Source: CAVQWT01 sp963717705 (GTDB taxonomy: Bacteria; Pseudomonadota; Gammaproteobacteria; Burkholderiales; Casimicrobiaceae). Taken from it: a stretch of DNA of 64,000 nucleotides. The stretch's first letter is position 1; each line of letters opens with the position of its first letter. Below are positions 49,396 through 58,347 of this stretch, piece after piece. Position numbers and translations under genes: made by a program. Where the stretch lies: the NCBI GenBank assembly GCA_963717705.1, contig CAVQWT010000002.1:372001-436000 (forward strand). The letters are read 5' to 3'. The notes beneath the pieces were generated by a model. That model saw only the letters and a list, made by a program, of their open reading frames with translations. It searched no databases and was not told the DNA's origin.

Positions 49396-51408
49396 TTGTT
49401 CTCCTGGTTCGAAAGGCTGATCGACCCGTACCCGGACGCGGTGCCGCCGACGCCGCCGCGGGGCTTCTTCGCCTTCCTCTGGGCGTGCACGCGCGGCCTG
49501 CGCCGCTACCTGCTGGCGATGACATTGCTGACGGCGGGGATCGGCGCCTTCGAGGCGCTGCTCTTCAGCATGCTCGGCAGCATCGTCGACTGGCTGGCGG
49601 CGGCCGAGCCGGCGCAGCTGTGGTCGGATCATCGCGGCAAGCTGCTGCTGCTCGCCGCCGTGCTCGCCGGCAGCACGCTCCTGGTCGCGCTGCAGTCGGC
49701 CATCAAGCAGCAGACGCTGGTCGGCAACTTTCCGATGCTGCTGCGCTGGAATTTCCACCGCCTGATGCTCGGCCAGAGCATGGACTTCTACCAGGACGAG
49801 TTCGCCGGCCGCATCGCGACCAAGGTGATGCAGACCGCGCTGGCCGTACGCGACGTCTGGCTGATCCTCGCCGAGCTGCTGGTGTTCGTCATCATCTATT
49901 TCGTGACCATGCTGGCGGTGCTGGGCGGCTTCGACGCCTGGCTGCTCGTGCCCTTCGTCGCGTGGGTGGCGATGTACGTGATCGCCCTCGCCTATTTCGT
50001 GCCGAGGCTCGGCCGCGTCGCCCGGGTCCAGGCCGACGCGCGGTCGCTGATGACCGGCCGCATCACCGACGCATACACCAACATCGCGACCGTCAAGCTG
50101 TTCTCGCACGCGCGCCGCGAAGCCGGCTTCGCGCGGACCGCGATGCAGGAGTTCCTGGCCACCGTGCAGGCGCAGATGCGGCTGGTCACCGGCTTCGAGA
50201 TCGTCAATCACATGCTGAGCATGGCGCTGATCGCCAGCACCGCCGGCGCGACGCTGTGGCTGTGGACGCACGGGCAGGTCGGCGTCGGCGCGGTCGCCGC
50301 CGCCACCGCGATGGCGCTCCGTCTCAACGGCATCTCGCACTGGGTGATGTGGGAGATGGCGGCGCTGTTCGAGCACATCGGCACGGTGCAGGACGGCATC
50401 AACACGCTCGCCCGCGTGCACTCGGTCACCGACCGGGCGGACGCCCGGCCGCTGGTGGTGACGCGCGGCGAGGTGCGCTTCGAGCACGTCGATTTCGCCT
50501 ATGGCGGCAGGCAGACGGTCATCGACGACCTGTCGCTGGTGATCCGGCCGGGGGAGAAAATCGGGCTGGTCGGGCGGTCGGGCGCGGGCAAGTCGACCAT
50601 CGTGAACCTGCTGCTGCGCTTCTACGACGCCGAGGGCGGACGCATCCTGATCGACGGCCAGGACATCGCGCAGGTGACGCAGGAGACGCTGCGCGCGCAG
50701 ATCGGCATGGTCACCCAGGACACGTCGCTGCTGCACCGAGCCGTCCGCGACAACCTGCTGTACGGCCGCCCCGACGCGACCGACGCCGACATGGTGGCCG
50801 CCGCCCGCCGGGCGGAGGCGCACGACTTCATCGCGAACCTCGCCGACCGCAAGGGCCGCCAGGCCTACGACGCGCACGTCGGCGAGCGCGGCGTGAAGCT
50901 TTCCGGCGGCCAGCGCCAGCGGATCGCGATCGCGCGCGTGATGCTGAAGGACGCGCCGATCCTGCTGCTCGACGAGGCGACCAGCGCTCTCGACTCCGAG
51001 GTCGAGGCCGCGATCCAGCAGAGCCTCTACCGGCTGATGGAGGGCAAGACCGTCGTCGCGATCGCGCACCGCCTGTCGACGATCGCCGCGATGGATCGGC
51101 TGATCGTGCTGGACCGCGGCCGCATCGTCGAGGAGGGCGACCACCGCAGCCTGCTCGCGCTGGGCGGCCTCTACGCGCGGCTGTGGGAACACCAGAGCGG
51201 CGGGTTCCTCGGCGAGGAGGACGCATCGACGCCGCAGGGCATCGCGGCGGGCGGCGCGCCGCGGACCCGCGCGGGCGGAAACGGCGACGACGCATCCGAC
51301 GCTGCGCCCGCCGCGGGTGCGGGCGACCTTGCCAAATCGCCCCGGCTCGAGCCGGCACGGATCGGCCACGACCGGCTGGTCGGCGCCGAGCCTCCGGCGT
51401 CGGGCTAG
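49396..51408 (+). CDS. ABC exporter with fused membrane and ATPase domains
   Basis: This is a 670-aa inner-membrane half-transporter of the MsbA/lipid-drug exporter class. Six membrane helices (about 35-330) precede the nucleotide-binding domain: Walker A GLVGRSGAGKST, Q-loop VTQDTSLL, signature VKLSGGQRQRIAIARVM, Walker B ILLLDEATSALD and the H-loop VAIAHRLSTI. The last 80 residues are a low-complexity Ala/Gly tail. The start is TTG 49396, five bases after GGAGG. The next in-frame ATG would remove the first membrane helix. Its stop overlaps the convergent pirin stop by two bases (ctag). The substrate is unknown. Confidence 0.9.
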   Translation: MFSWFERLIDPYPDAVPPTPPRGFFAFLWACTRGLRRYLLAMTLLTAGIGAFEALLFSMLGSIVDWLAAAEPAQLWSDHRGKLLLLAAVLAGSTLLVALQSAIKQQTLVGNFPMLLRWNFHRLMLGQSMDFYQDEFAGRIATKVMQTALAVRDVWLILAELLVFVIIYFVTMLAVLGGFDAWLLVPFVAWVAMYVIALAYFVPRLGRVARVQADARSLMTGRITDAYTNIATVKLFSHARREAGFARTAMQEFLATVQAQMRLVTGFEIVNHMLSMALIASTAGATLWLWTHGQVGVGAVAAATAMALRLNGISHWVMWEMAALFEHIGTVQDGINTLARVHSVTDRADARPLVVTRGEVRFEHVDFAYGGRQTVIDDLSLVIRPGEKIGLVGRSGAGKSTIVNLLLRFYDAEGGRILIDGQDIAQVTQETLRAQIGMVTQDTSLLHRAVRDNLLYGRPDATDADMVAAARRAEAHDFIANLADRKGRQAYDAHVGERGVKLSGGQRQRIAIARVMLKDAPILLLDEATSALDSEVEAAIQQSLYRLMEGKTVVAIAHRLSTIAAMDRLIVLDRGRIVEEGDHRSLLALGGLYARLWEHQSGGFLGEEDASTPQGIAAGGAPRTRAGGNGDDASDAAPAAGAGDLAKSPRLEPARIGHDRLVGAEPPASG

Positions 51409-52283
51409 GGCAGCGGAATGAACTCCTGCTCGCCGGGAACCGCACCCATCCGCTGCTGCCGCCAGGCGTCCTTCGCCGCCTCGATGCGTTCGCGGCTCGA
51501 CGCGACGAAGTTCCACCAGATGACGCGGTGCCCGTCAAGCGGCTCGCCGCCGACGACGACGTAGCGCGCGCCTGCGGGGGCTGCAATGCGCGCCGCCGCC
51601 CCCGGCGCCAGCACCGCCAGCGTGTGCGCCGGGACTTCGACGCCGCCGATCCGCAGCGGGCGGTCGACGCTGTAGACCGCGCGCTCCTGCCGCGGGCGAT
51701 CTTCGGCAGCCGGCAGCGCCAGCTCCGACTGCGCGGCCGCGTCGACGTCGAGATACAGCGTGTCGGCGAACGTCTGCACCGGCGACCGGCGGCCGAACGC
51801 TGCGCCGACCAGCACCCTGACCTTCGCACCGGCAACGTCGAACTCGGGAATCGCGGCCGCCGGCGTGTGCGTGAACGCCGGATCGGAATCCTCGCAGTCG
51901 CGGGGCAGCGCAGCCCACAGCTGCAGTCCGTGCGCGGTGTACGCGGTCCCGCGCAGGTCCTCCGGCGTGCGCTCGGAATGGACGATGCCGCGCCCGGCGT
52001 TCATCCAGTTGATCGCGCCGGGCTCGATCCGCTGCGCCGAGCCCAGGCTGTCGCGGTGCATCACCGCGCCGGCGAAGAGGTACGTGACGGTGGCCAACCC
52101 GATGTGCGGGTGCGGCCGCACGTCGTGGTTGTCGCCGGGACGCGTGACGAGCGGGCCGAAGTGGTCGAAGAACACGAATGGGCCGACCGCCTGCCGCGCC
52201 GGCGCCGGCAGCAGGCGTCGCACCACCAGCCCGCCCCCCAGGTCCTTCCGGTGCGGCGGCAGCAGGTCGATCACCGGCGTCAT
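51405..52283 (-). CDS. Pirin family protein
   Basis: This is a 292-aa bicupin. The metal-binding N-domain is conserved: GPFVFFDHFGPLVTRPGDNHDVRPHPHIGLATVTYLFAGAVMHRDSLGSAQRIEPGAINWMNAGRGIVHSERTP. It has HPH, a later His and Glu/His ligands. The C-terminal pirin domain includes YVVVGGEPLDGHRVIWWNFVASSRERIEAAKDAW. Bacterial pirins include quercetin 2,3-dioxygenases and stress proteins; the role here is not evident. Its ATG overlaps the stop of the upstream hydrolase by four bases (52280-52283), so the two are coupled. Confidence 0.92.
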   Translation of the reverse strand: MTPVIDLLPPHRKDLGGGLVVRRLLPAPARQAVGPFVFFDHFGPLVTRPGDNHDVRPHPHIGLATVTYLFAGAVMHRDSLGSAQRIEPGAINWMNAGRGIVHSERTPEDLRGTAYTAHGLQLWAALPRDCEDSDPAFTHTPAAAIPEFDVAGAKVRVLVGAAFGRRSPVQTFADTLYLDVDAAAQSELALPAAEDRPRQERAVYSVDRPLRIGGVEVPAHTLAVLAPGAAARIAAPAGARYVVVGGEPLDGHRVIWWNFVASSRERIEAAKDAWRQQRMGAVPGEQEFIPLP

Positions 52284-53215
52284 CGGTCCTTCGCCGCGCC
52301 CGCGCCGGCGCGGGCGAGCCGGATCTGCTCGGCCACGCGCGCGAGCACCTCCGGGTCGCCGAGCAGCGCGTTGTGGCCGACGCCGGACAGCTCGATGTTG
52401 TCGCCGTCGGCGAGCCGCGACGACGTCTGCGGCGCGACCATCGAGTCGTGCCACGACCACAGCGACACCATCGGCGGCAGCGAGCCGCCGCCATCCGGCC
52501 CCGGCAGCTCCGCAAGCCACGCGTTTCCCGGGCGCAGCTGCGACAGCGACATTCCCGGAAACATCCACGCGTGGACGCTGCCCGCGTGCGGCGTGCCGAT
52601 GGTGACCACGCGGGCGACCCGATCGCTGCCGTGGCGGCGCAGGTACGCGCGGGCGACGAGCCCGCCCATGCTGTGGCCGACGATGATCACCCGCCGCGCG
52701 CCGGTCGCGGCGAGGATCCCGTCGACCTTGGCGGCGACCTGGTCGGCGAAGAGCTCGATCGACGCGAGCGGCGGACCGTAGGACAGCGCGTAGACGGGAC
52801 CCAGGCCTTCGGCGTCGAGCCGGCGCTTCATCCCGGTCCACACGCCGGCGTTGCACAGCACGCCGTGGAGCAGCAGCACCGGCAGCGCTGCCGGGGCGGG
52901 CGCCGGGTCGGGCACCAGCAGCCCGTACAGCATCATCCGCGGCGCCGATCCGGCCATCGTGCGGAACTCGTCCCAGACCATCCGCAGCGTGCGCAGGCCG
53001 TCGATCCGCGCATGTTCGGGGCGCTGCGCGCGAAACCACCACGCCAGCGCGAAGAAGATCGTCGTGTTGAACAGGATCAGTGCGACGTAGACCAGCGGCA
53101 GCCCGACGACGAACGGCCACGCCGGCGCGCCGCCGCCGACCTGCGCGACCGCCCACGCGACGTACGCAAGCGCGCCTCCGCCGACGACGAACCACAACGA
53201 GATCGCGGTCCACAT
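52280..53215 (-). CDS. Membrane-anchored alpha/beta hydrolase (triacylglycerol lipase-like)
   Basis: This is a 311-aa protein. Two N-terminal hydrophobic helices (about 5-28 and 34-60) anchor it, so the catalytic domain probably faces the periplasm. The lipase core has PVLLLHGVLCNAGVWTGMKRRL (oxyanion HG), the nucleophile elbow IIVGHSMGGLVARAYL, TIGTPHAGS, and the His in ELSGVGHNALLGDPEV. This resembles the EstA/LipA-like lipases of proteobacteria. It is coupled to the pirin gene and follows a di-iron protein gene by 29 bp. A lipid ester substrate is likely. Confidence 0.87.
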   Translation of the reverse strand: MWTAISLWFVVGGGALAYVAWAVAQVGGGAPAWPFVVGLPLVYVALILFNTTIFFALAWWFRAQRPEHARIDGLRTLRMVWDEFRTMAGSAPRMMLYGLLVPDPAPAPAALPVLLLHGVLCNAGVWTGMKRRLDAEGLGPVYALSYGPPLASIELFADQVAAKVDGILAATGARRVIIVGHSMGGLVARAYLRRHGSDRVARVVTIGTPHAGSVHAWMFPGMSLSQLRPGNAWLAELPGPDGGGSLPPMVSLWSWHDSMVAPQTSSRLADGDNIELSGVGHNALLGDPEVLARVAEQIRLARAGAGAAKDR

Positions 53216-53244
53216 GCCGCGATGTTAGCGCAACGGCGCCGCGG

Positions 53245-54090
53245 TCAGGCCGGGGCCAGCGACTTGCGGAAGCGGTTCAGCTGCTGCACCGACTCGAAGG
53301 TCTGGTCGAACAGGCTCGACAGGTTCTTGAGGATCATGCCGACGACGCGCTTCTCCCACGTCTCGTCGAACGCGATCTGCTGGTCGAGCCAGCGCTCGAG
53401 CCAGCCCGGGTCGGGCAGCCGCGACTGCACCGTGTCGTTGGGGAACAGCGTCTTGTTCACGTGCAGGTTGGTCGGGTGCAGCGGCTTGCCCGCGCGGTGC
53501 GGGCTCGCCATCAGCACGCCGATCTTGGCGAACGCGCGCTTGGCTTCGGTGCCGACCATCTCGATCGAGCGCTTCATGTAGCGCAGGTACGCGCCGCCGT
53601 GCCGCGCCTCGTCGCGGGCGATCAGCTCGTAGATGGCCTTGATCACCGGCTCGGTGTGCCATTCCGCCGCGCGGCGGTACCAGTGGTTGAGCCGGATCTC
53701 GCCGCAGAAGTGCAGCATCAGCGTCTCGAGCGGCGGCGCGGGGTCGAACTCGAAGCGCACCGCGTGCAGCTCGTCCTCGGTGGGAACGAGGTCGGGGCGG
53801 AAGCGGCGCAGGTATTCCATCAGCGCCAGCGAGTGCTTCTGCTCCTCGTAGAACCAGATCGACATGAACGCCGAGAAGTCGCTGTCGCCGCGGTTGTCGC
53901 GCAGGAACATCTCGGTGGCCGGCAGCGCCGCCCACTCGGTGATGGCGTTCATCTTGATCGTGCGCGCCTGCTCGTCGGTGAGCCGCGCCGGATCGAACGC
54001 CGTCCAGGGGACGTCGGTGGCGAGGTTCCAGCGCACCTCCTCCAGCGCCCGGAACAAATCGGGATAGAGCATCGGGGGTTTGGCGTCCAT
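53245..54090 (-). CDS. Di-iron ferritin-like protein (acyl-ACP-desaturase-like)
   Basis: This is a 281-aa soluble helical protein. Two di-iron motifs of the ferritin/desaturase superfamily are seen: IWFYEEQKHSLALMEYL (EExxH) and ELIARDEARHGGAYLRYMKR (DExRH), with other Glu ligands (AALPATEMF; HFCGEIRLNHWYRRA). This four-helix plan is shared by acyl-ACP desaturases and AurF-type oxygenases. An acyl substrate is plausible because the neighbouring island modifies fatty acids. ATG 54090 is the likely start. It lies 169 bp after the LitR-type regulator gene on the same strand. Confidence 0.8.
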   Translation of the reverse strand: MDAKPPMLYPDLFRALEEVRWNLATDVPWTAFDPARLTDEQARTIKMNAITEWAALPATEMFLRDNRGDSDFSAFMSIWFYEEQKHSLALMEYLRRFRPDLVPTEDELHAVRFEFDPAPPLETLMLHFCGEIRLNHWYRRAAEWHTEPVIKAIYELIARDEARHGGAYLRYMKRSIEMVGTEAKRAFAKIGVLMASPHRAGKPLHPTNLHVNKTLFPNDTVQSRLPDPGWLERWLDQQIAFDETWEKRVVGMILKNLSSLFDQTFESVQQLNRFRKSLAPA

Positions 54091-54259
54091 GGTGGCTTCC
54101 GTTCTGATCGCGGCCGGGCCCGCAGGCGCCGGTCGCCGACAGACTACACCCTAACGACGAATCTGCCGAGCCGGCCGCGGCGTGCCGCGGGGCCGGGCGC
54201 CAGGAAGGCGCGGCGCCGCAGGCCGGACCCTTTGGCGCCGGTCCGGCAGGGGACGCCGG

Positions 54260-55207
54260 TCAGCGCTCGCTGTAGAGGTGCGCCGCCTGCACCTGGTGCG
54301 TGCGCCAGCTCTTCAGCGCGCCGATCGTCGACGCGAGATCAGGAATCAGCACGACGCCGGGCATCGTCTTGCGGACGCGCCGCGTCATCTCGCCGCCCGC
54401 CCACAGCGTCATCGACGTCGGGAGCTGCCGCCGCAGCGTGGCGAGGCCCTCGGTCGCCTGCCGCAGCGCGAACGCGCCGGAGAACGACAGCGCGACCAGG
54501 TGCACCTTGTGCGCCACGGCGGCGCGGCGGATGTCCTCGATCGGGGTCTGCACGCCGAGCGAGATGCACTGCGTGCCCTCGGGCACCAGCAGCGCCTCGA
54601 CCATCAGCAGGCCGAGCCCGTGCTGCTCGCCGGGGAACGTGGTCAGCAGCACGCGCGGCGTGCCGACCTGCCGGGGAAACGCGTTGATCGCCGTGCGCAG
54701 CGCCACCTGCAGCTGCTCGGTGTACAGATGCTCCTCGAACACCTGCAGCTCGCCGCGCATCCACGCCTCGCCCACGGCGCGGTTGAGCGGCGTGATCGCC
54801 TCCAGCACGAACCGCTGCAGGCCCATCTTCATCAGCAGGTTGGCGAGCGCGTGCTGCAACCCCGGGGCGTCGTGGCTGCGCAGCATGTCCAGGATGTCGC
54901 GCTCGAGCTGGGGGGCGAGGAACTCGCGCCGGTCGGGCTGCCGGGCGTCGGCCATCGCATTGAGCTCGTCGAGCGAGCTGTGGATGATCTTGCCGGGCCG
55001 CACGCCGGCGTCCATCAGGCGCCGGATCGCGTGCAGCTTGGCGACCTCGAACACCGTGTACTGGCGCTCGCCGTTCTCGTCACGCGCGGGCTTCGGAAAA
55101 CCGTAGCGGCGCTCCCACATCCTGAGCACGTCCTTGGACAGGCCGGTCTCGCGCTCGACCCCGCTGATGTTGAGCACGATCCCCTGATTTTCCATTGGCA
55201 TGTTCAT
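54260..55207 (-). CDS. MerR-family regulator with B12-binding domain (LitR/CarH type)
   Basis: This is a 315-aa regulator. The MerR winged helix is VLNISGVERETGLSKDVLRMWERRYGFPKPARDENGERQYTVFEVAKLHAIRRLMDAG. A helical cap (about 95-180, WMRGELQVFEEHLYTEQL) and a cobalamin domain follow, with the base-off motif as GEQHGLG (E-x-H-x-x-G) and VALSFSGAFALRQATEGLATLRR. Members of this family are adenosylcobalamin light sensors that repress photolyase, carotenoid and lipid-modifying genes in the dark. ATG 55207 lies directly beside an 11-bp operator-like sequence. Further in-frame ATGs at 55201 and about 55195 are possible. It is divergent from the stress-lipid operon, the usual arrangement. Confidence 0.92.
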   Translation of the reverse strand: MNMPMENQGIVLNISGVERETGLSKDVLRMWERRYGFPKPARDENGERQYTVFEVAKLHAIRRLMDAGVRPGKIIHSSLDELNAMADARQPDRREFLAPQLERDILDMLRSHDAPGLQHALANLLMKMGLQRFVLEAITPLNRAVGEAWMRGELQVFEEHLYTEQLQVALRTAINAFPRQVGTPRVLLTTFPGEQHGLGLLMVEALLVPEGTQCISLGVQTPIEDIRRAAVAHKVHLVALSFSGAFALRQATEGLATLRRQLPTSMTLWAGGEMTRRVRKTMPGVVLIPDLASTIGALKSWRTHQVQAAHLYSER

Positions 55208-55218
55208 TGTCCAAGACA
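55208..55218. promoter_or_regulatory. Candidate LitR operator, proximal to the regulator gene
   Basis: TGTCCAAGACA is adjacent to the regulator ATG. It differs from the second copy by one base. Binding here would block the regulator's own initiation. Confidence 0.55.
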
Positions 55219-55235
55219 CCCCATCGACGTAAGTG

Positions 55236-55264
55236 TTGACATTAGCAGCAACGGACCTTATTGT
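55236..55264 (+). promoter_or_regulatory. Consensus promoter of the glutathione peroxidase operon
   Basis: TTGACA (55236-55241), a 17-bp spacer and TATTGT (55259-55264) form the best sigma-70 match in the window. The RNA would begin near 55271, so the operator copy at 55283 lies just downstream of the start. Confidence 0.75.
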
Positions 55265-55282
55265 TCCACTCATTCGCCGCTT

Positions 55283-55293
55283 TGTCCAGGACA
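55283..55293. promoter_or_regulatory. Candidate LitR operator, proximal to the glutathione peroxidase operon
   Basis: TGTCC-A-GGACA is a perfect inverted repeat between promoter and ATG 55308. It lies 75 bp centre to centre from the other copy. Confidence 0.6.
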
Positions 55294-55307
55294 TTTGCTA
55301 CAAAATC

Positions 55308-56087
55308 ATGACGACCACGCCCCATCTGTCGAACCTCCACCGCTGGACCCTGCTGCTGTTCGTCGCCGCGTCGATCCTCACGGCGAGCGTCGGGGCTGCA
55401 CCGAAGCACGACAAGGAACTCGTTGATTTGCATATGATTTTCTCGGCGTCACCACCGCTTTCGCCGGTGGCGCCGACCACCGGGACGCCGGTTTCCGATG
55501 CCGACGCCAGGGGCAAGGTCGCGCCCCGCGGCGCCGGCCTGCCTGCCGCGACACCAGCCGCGCTGCTGGCCATGGACAACGGCGCCTGCCCGCAGGTGCT
55601 GCGCCACACGTTCAACCGCCTGCAGACGGGTGAGCCGCAGTCGCTCTGCCAGTACCGCGGCAAGGTGCTGCTCGTCGTCAACACCGCGAGCTTCTGCGGC
55701 TACACCAGCCAGTACGAGGGCCTCGAAGCCCTGTATCGGAAGTACAAGGAGCGCGGTCTCGTCGTCGTCGGCTTTCCGACCAACGACTTCGGCAGCCAGG
55801 AGCCCGGCACCAACAAGGAAATCGCCGAATTCTGCCGCACCACGTACGGCATCCAGTTCCCGATGTTCGAGAAGACGACCGTCGGGCGGCTCGACGCGAA
55901 CCCCTTCTACGCGACGCTGATCGAGCAGTCGGGACAGCGTCCGCGCTGGAATTTCCACAAGTACGTCATCGACCGCAGCGGCCGCAGCGTCCGCAGTTTC
56001 GGCAGCGACACCACGCCGGATCAGAAGGACCTGGTCGGACTGATCGAACGCCTGCTCGCCGAGAAGCCCGGCGCCACGCAGGGTTGA
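55308..56087 (+). CDS. Exported glutathione peroxidase-like protein
   Basis: This 259-aa thiol peroxidase should reduce hydrogen or lipid hydroperoxides. An N-terminal signal or anchor (RWTLLLFVAASILTASVGA) and a Pro/Ala linker of about 60 residues precede the Gpx domain: VVNTASFCGYTSQYEGLEALY (peroxidatic Cys130), FPTNDFGSQEPG (Gln164) and RPRWNFHKYVIDRSG (Trp214, Asn215), a complete catalytic tetrad. Cytosolic Gpx proteins are about 160-180 aa, so the extra 85 N-terminal residues are notable. It is the first gene of an operon-like run under a strong promoter and near a LitR-type operator; protection of membrane lipids in the periplasm is likely. Confidence 0.9.
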   Translation: MTTTPHLSNLHRWTLLLFVAASILTASVGAAPKHDKELVDLHMIFSASPPLSPVAPTTGTPVSDADARGKVAPRGAGLPAATPAALLAMDNGACPQVLRHTFNRLQTGEPQSLCQYRGKVLLVVNTASFCGYTSQYEGLEALYRKYKERGLVVVGFPTNDFGSQEPGTNKEIAEFCRTTYGIQFPMFEKTTVGRLDANPFYATLIEQSGQRPRWNFHKYVIDRSGRSVRSFGSDTTPDQKDLVGLIERLLAEKPGATQG

Positions 56088-56125
56088 GCCGCGCGCTCCC
56101 CGGAACAACTGCAGAGGATCAACGC

Positions 56126-57433
56126 ATGCGCATCGCCGTCGTAGGTTCCGGAATCGCCGGCCTGGGCAGCGCCCTCCTGCTGCACCGGCAGGGACACGCC
56201 GTCACGCTGTTCGAGGCGGGCCCCGTCCTCGGCGGCCACACCGCCACCGTCGACGTGACGCTCGACGGCGTCACCGCGCCGGTGGACACCGGCTTCCTGG
56301 TGTTCAACGACCGCACCTACCCGCACCTCGTCGCGCTGTTCGACGAGCTGGGCGTGGCGAGCGTCGCCAGCGAGATGTCGTTCTCGGTCCGCGTCGACGA
56401 GCGCGGGCTCGAGTGGGCCGGCACCGATCTCGCGTCGCTGTTCGCGCAGCCGTCCAACGCGCTGCGTCCCGACTTCTGGCGGATGCTGGCCGACATCGTG
56501 CGCTTCAACCGTGCCACGACCGCGATGATCGCGGCCGGCATGGTGCCGACGCTGTCGCTGGCGGCGTACCTCGACAGCGAAGGTTACGGCGCGCCGTTCC
56601 GCGACTGGTACCTGCTGCCGATGGCGGCCGCGATCTGGTCGAGCCCGAAGCAGGACATCCTCGACTTTCCGCTGCCGACCTTCGTGCGCTTCTGCCACAA
56701 CCACGGGCTGCTCTCGATTTCCAATCGTCCGCAGTGGCGGACCGTCGTCGGCGGCGCCCGCGAATACGTGCGCCGCATCGCCGCCGAGCTGCCCGACGTG
56801 CGCGTCGACACGCCGGTGCGGCGCGTGCGCCGCGGGGAACGCGGCGTCGACGTCGAGGCCGGCGGCGTGACGACGCATTTCGACGAGATCGTGCTCGCCT
56901 GCCACAGCGACCAGGCGCTCGCCCTGCTCGCCGATCCTTCGCCGCCCGAGGCACGGTTGCTGTCCCGGATCCGCTACCAGCCCAACCGCGTCCTGCTGCA
57001 CACCGACGCCGCGCTGCTGCCGAAATCCCGCCGCGCCTGGGCGGCCTGGAATTACCTGGCGGCCTCCGACGCCGACGGCACCCGGCCGGTCGCCGTCAGC
57101 TACCTCATCAACCGGCTGCAGCCGCTGCCTTTCGAGACGCCTGTCGTGGTGACGCTGAACCCGCCGTTCGACCCCGATCCGGCGAAGCTGCTGCAGGAGT
57201 TCGAGTACTGGCATCCGCTGCTCGACAGCGCCGCCGTCAGCGCGCAGCAGGGCATCGCGCGGATCCAGGGCGTGCGGCACACGTGGTACGCCGGCGCGTG
57301 GCTGGGCTACGGTTTTCACGAGGACGGCCTGCGGTCCGCCCACGCGGTCGCCGACGGCATCGCCGGCCGCACCCGCTCGCCGGCTGCCGGGGGCCGTGCC
57401 GCCCTGGCCGAGCCGGCGCTGGCCGCGGCCTGA
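56126..57433 (+). CDS. FAD-dependent amine-oxidase-like oxidoreductase
   Basis: This 435-aa flavoprotein has an N-terminal dinucleotide fold (MRIAVVGSGIAGLGSALLLHRQGHAVTLFEAGPVLGGHTATVDV) and substrate-domain marks PVDTGFLVFNDRTYPHL, AAIWSSPKQDILDFPLPTFVRFCHNHGLL and WRTVVGGAREYVRRI. The C-terminal FAD motif is TWYAGAWLGYGFHEDGLRSAHAVADGI. The family always travels with DUF1365 and cyclopropane-fatty-acid-synthase-like genes, as here. In the furan-fatty-acid pathway of Rhodobacter an oxidoreductase acts on methylated acyl chains; that role is inferred, not shown. GAGGA is seven bases before the ATG. Confidence 0.88.
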   Translation: MRIAVVGSGIAGLGSALLLHRQGHAVTLFEAGPVLGGHTATVDVTLDGVTAPVDTGFLVFNDRTYPHLVALFDELGVASVASEMSFSVRVDERGLEWAGTDLASLFAQPSNALRPDFWRMLADIVRFNRATTAMIAAGMVPTLSLAAYLDSEGYGAPFRDWYLLPMAAAIWSSPKQDILDFPLPTFVRFCHNHGLLSISNRPQWRTVVGGAREYVRRIAAELPDVRVDTPVRRVRRGERGVDVEAGGVTTHFDEIVLACHSDQALALLADPSPPEARLLSRIRYQPNRVLLHTDAALLPKSRRAWAAWNYLAASDADGTRPVAVSYLINRLQPLPFETPVVVTLNPPFDPDPAKLLQEFEYWHPLLDSAAVSAQQGIARIQGVRHTWYAGAWLGYGFHEDGLRSAHAVADGIAGRTRSPAAGGRAALAEPALAAA

Positions 57434-57471
57434 CCCCGGCACCGACCGCCGGAACGGCGCAGAATCGAACC

Positions 57472-58347
57472 ATGGAAGCGATCGACCTCCGGCGGGAATC
57501 GGCGCCAGGCGTGCCTGCCGCGCCGTCCCGCGCGGCACCGGCCGGACCGTCGGCGGTGCCGGCGCGCGCGACTCCGCCCGGCTTCGCCGAAGTCGCACTG
57601 GTCGAAGGTTCGATCATGCATCGGCGCACCCGCCCTGCCGCCAACGCGTTCACGTACCAGGCGTTCTGTCTTCGGCTGCCGCTGTCCGCACTGGACACGC
57701 TGGAGGCGCACGGCATCGCCCGCAACCGCGCAGCGCTGGTCTCGTTCCACGACCGCGACCACGGCGCCGGCGACGGCGTCCCGCTCGAGCGCTGGATCCG
57801 CGACCTGCTCGCCGCCGAGGGAGTCGCCGCCGACGGCGAGATCGTGCTGTACGCGTTTCCCAGGATGCTGGGCTACGTGTTCAACCCGGTCAGCTTCTGG
57901 GTCTGCCACGACCGCGGCGGGCGCGTGAGCGCGCTGCTGGCCGCGGTGCGCAACACCTTCGGCGAGCAGCACAACTACCTGCTCGCCCACGACGACGGAC
58001 GGCCGCTCTCGTCCGGCGAGACGCTGACCGCGCGCAAGGTCTTCCACGTCTCGCCGTTCTGCGAAGTCAAGGGCCGCTATGCGTTCCGCTTCCATTTCTC
58101 CGCCGACCGCTGGCTCGCCCGCATCGACTATCACGACGACGACGAGGCGACGCCACTGCTCGAGACCTCGATCTCCGGCCGCACGACGGCCGTCACCCGC
58201 GCCGCGGTCCGCCGGCTGCCGCTGCGCTACCGCTGGTTCACCGCGGGCGTGGTGATGCGCATCCACTGGCAGGCGCTGAAGCTCTGGTGCAAGCGCGTGC
58301 CGTTCTTCACCAAACCCGAACCGCCGACGATCTCCACCACACGATGA
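57472..58347 (+). CDS. DUF1365 family protein
   Basis: This 291-aa protein has a 40-residue Pro/Ala N-terminal extension followed by the DUF1365 domain: ALVEGSIMHRRTRPAANAFTYQAFCLRLPLSALDTL, FPRMLGYVFNPVSFWVCHDR, VRNTFGEQHNYLL, KVFHVSPFCEVKGRYAFRFH and WQALKLWCKRVPFFTKP. The biochemistry is unknown, but the gene is a constant partner of the FAD protein before it and the CFA-like enzyme after it, whose ATG overlaps its stop by four bases. A role in fatty-acid modification is inferred from that linkage. Confidence 0.9.
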   Translation: MEAIDLRRESAPGVPAAPSRAAPAGPSAVPARATPPGFAEVALVEGSIMHRRTRPAANAFTYQAFCLRLPLSALDTLEAHGIARNRAALVSFHDRDHGAGDGVPLERWIRDLLAAEGVAADGEIVLYAFPRMLGYVFNPVSFWVCHDRGGRVSALLAAVRNTFGEQHNYLLAHDDGRPLSSGETLTARKVFHVSPFCEVKGRYAFRFHFSADRWLARIDYHDDDEATPLLETSISGRTTAVTRAAVRRLPLRYRWFTAGVVMRIHWQALKLWCKRVPFFTKPEPPTISTTR

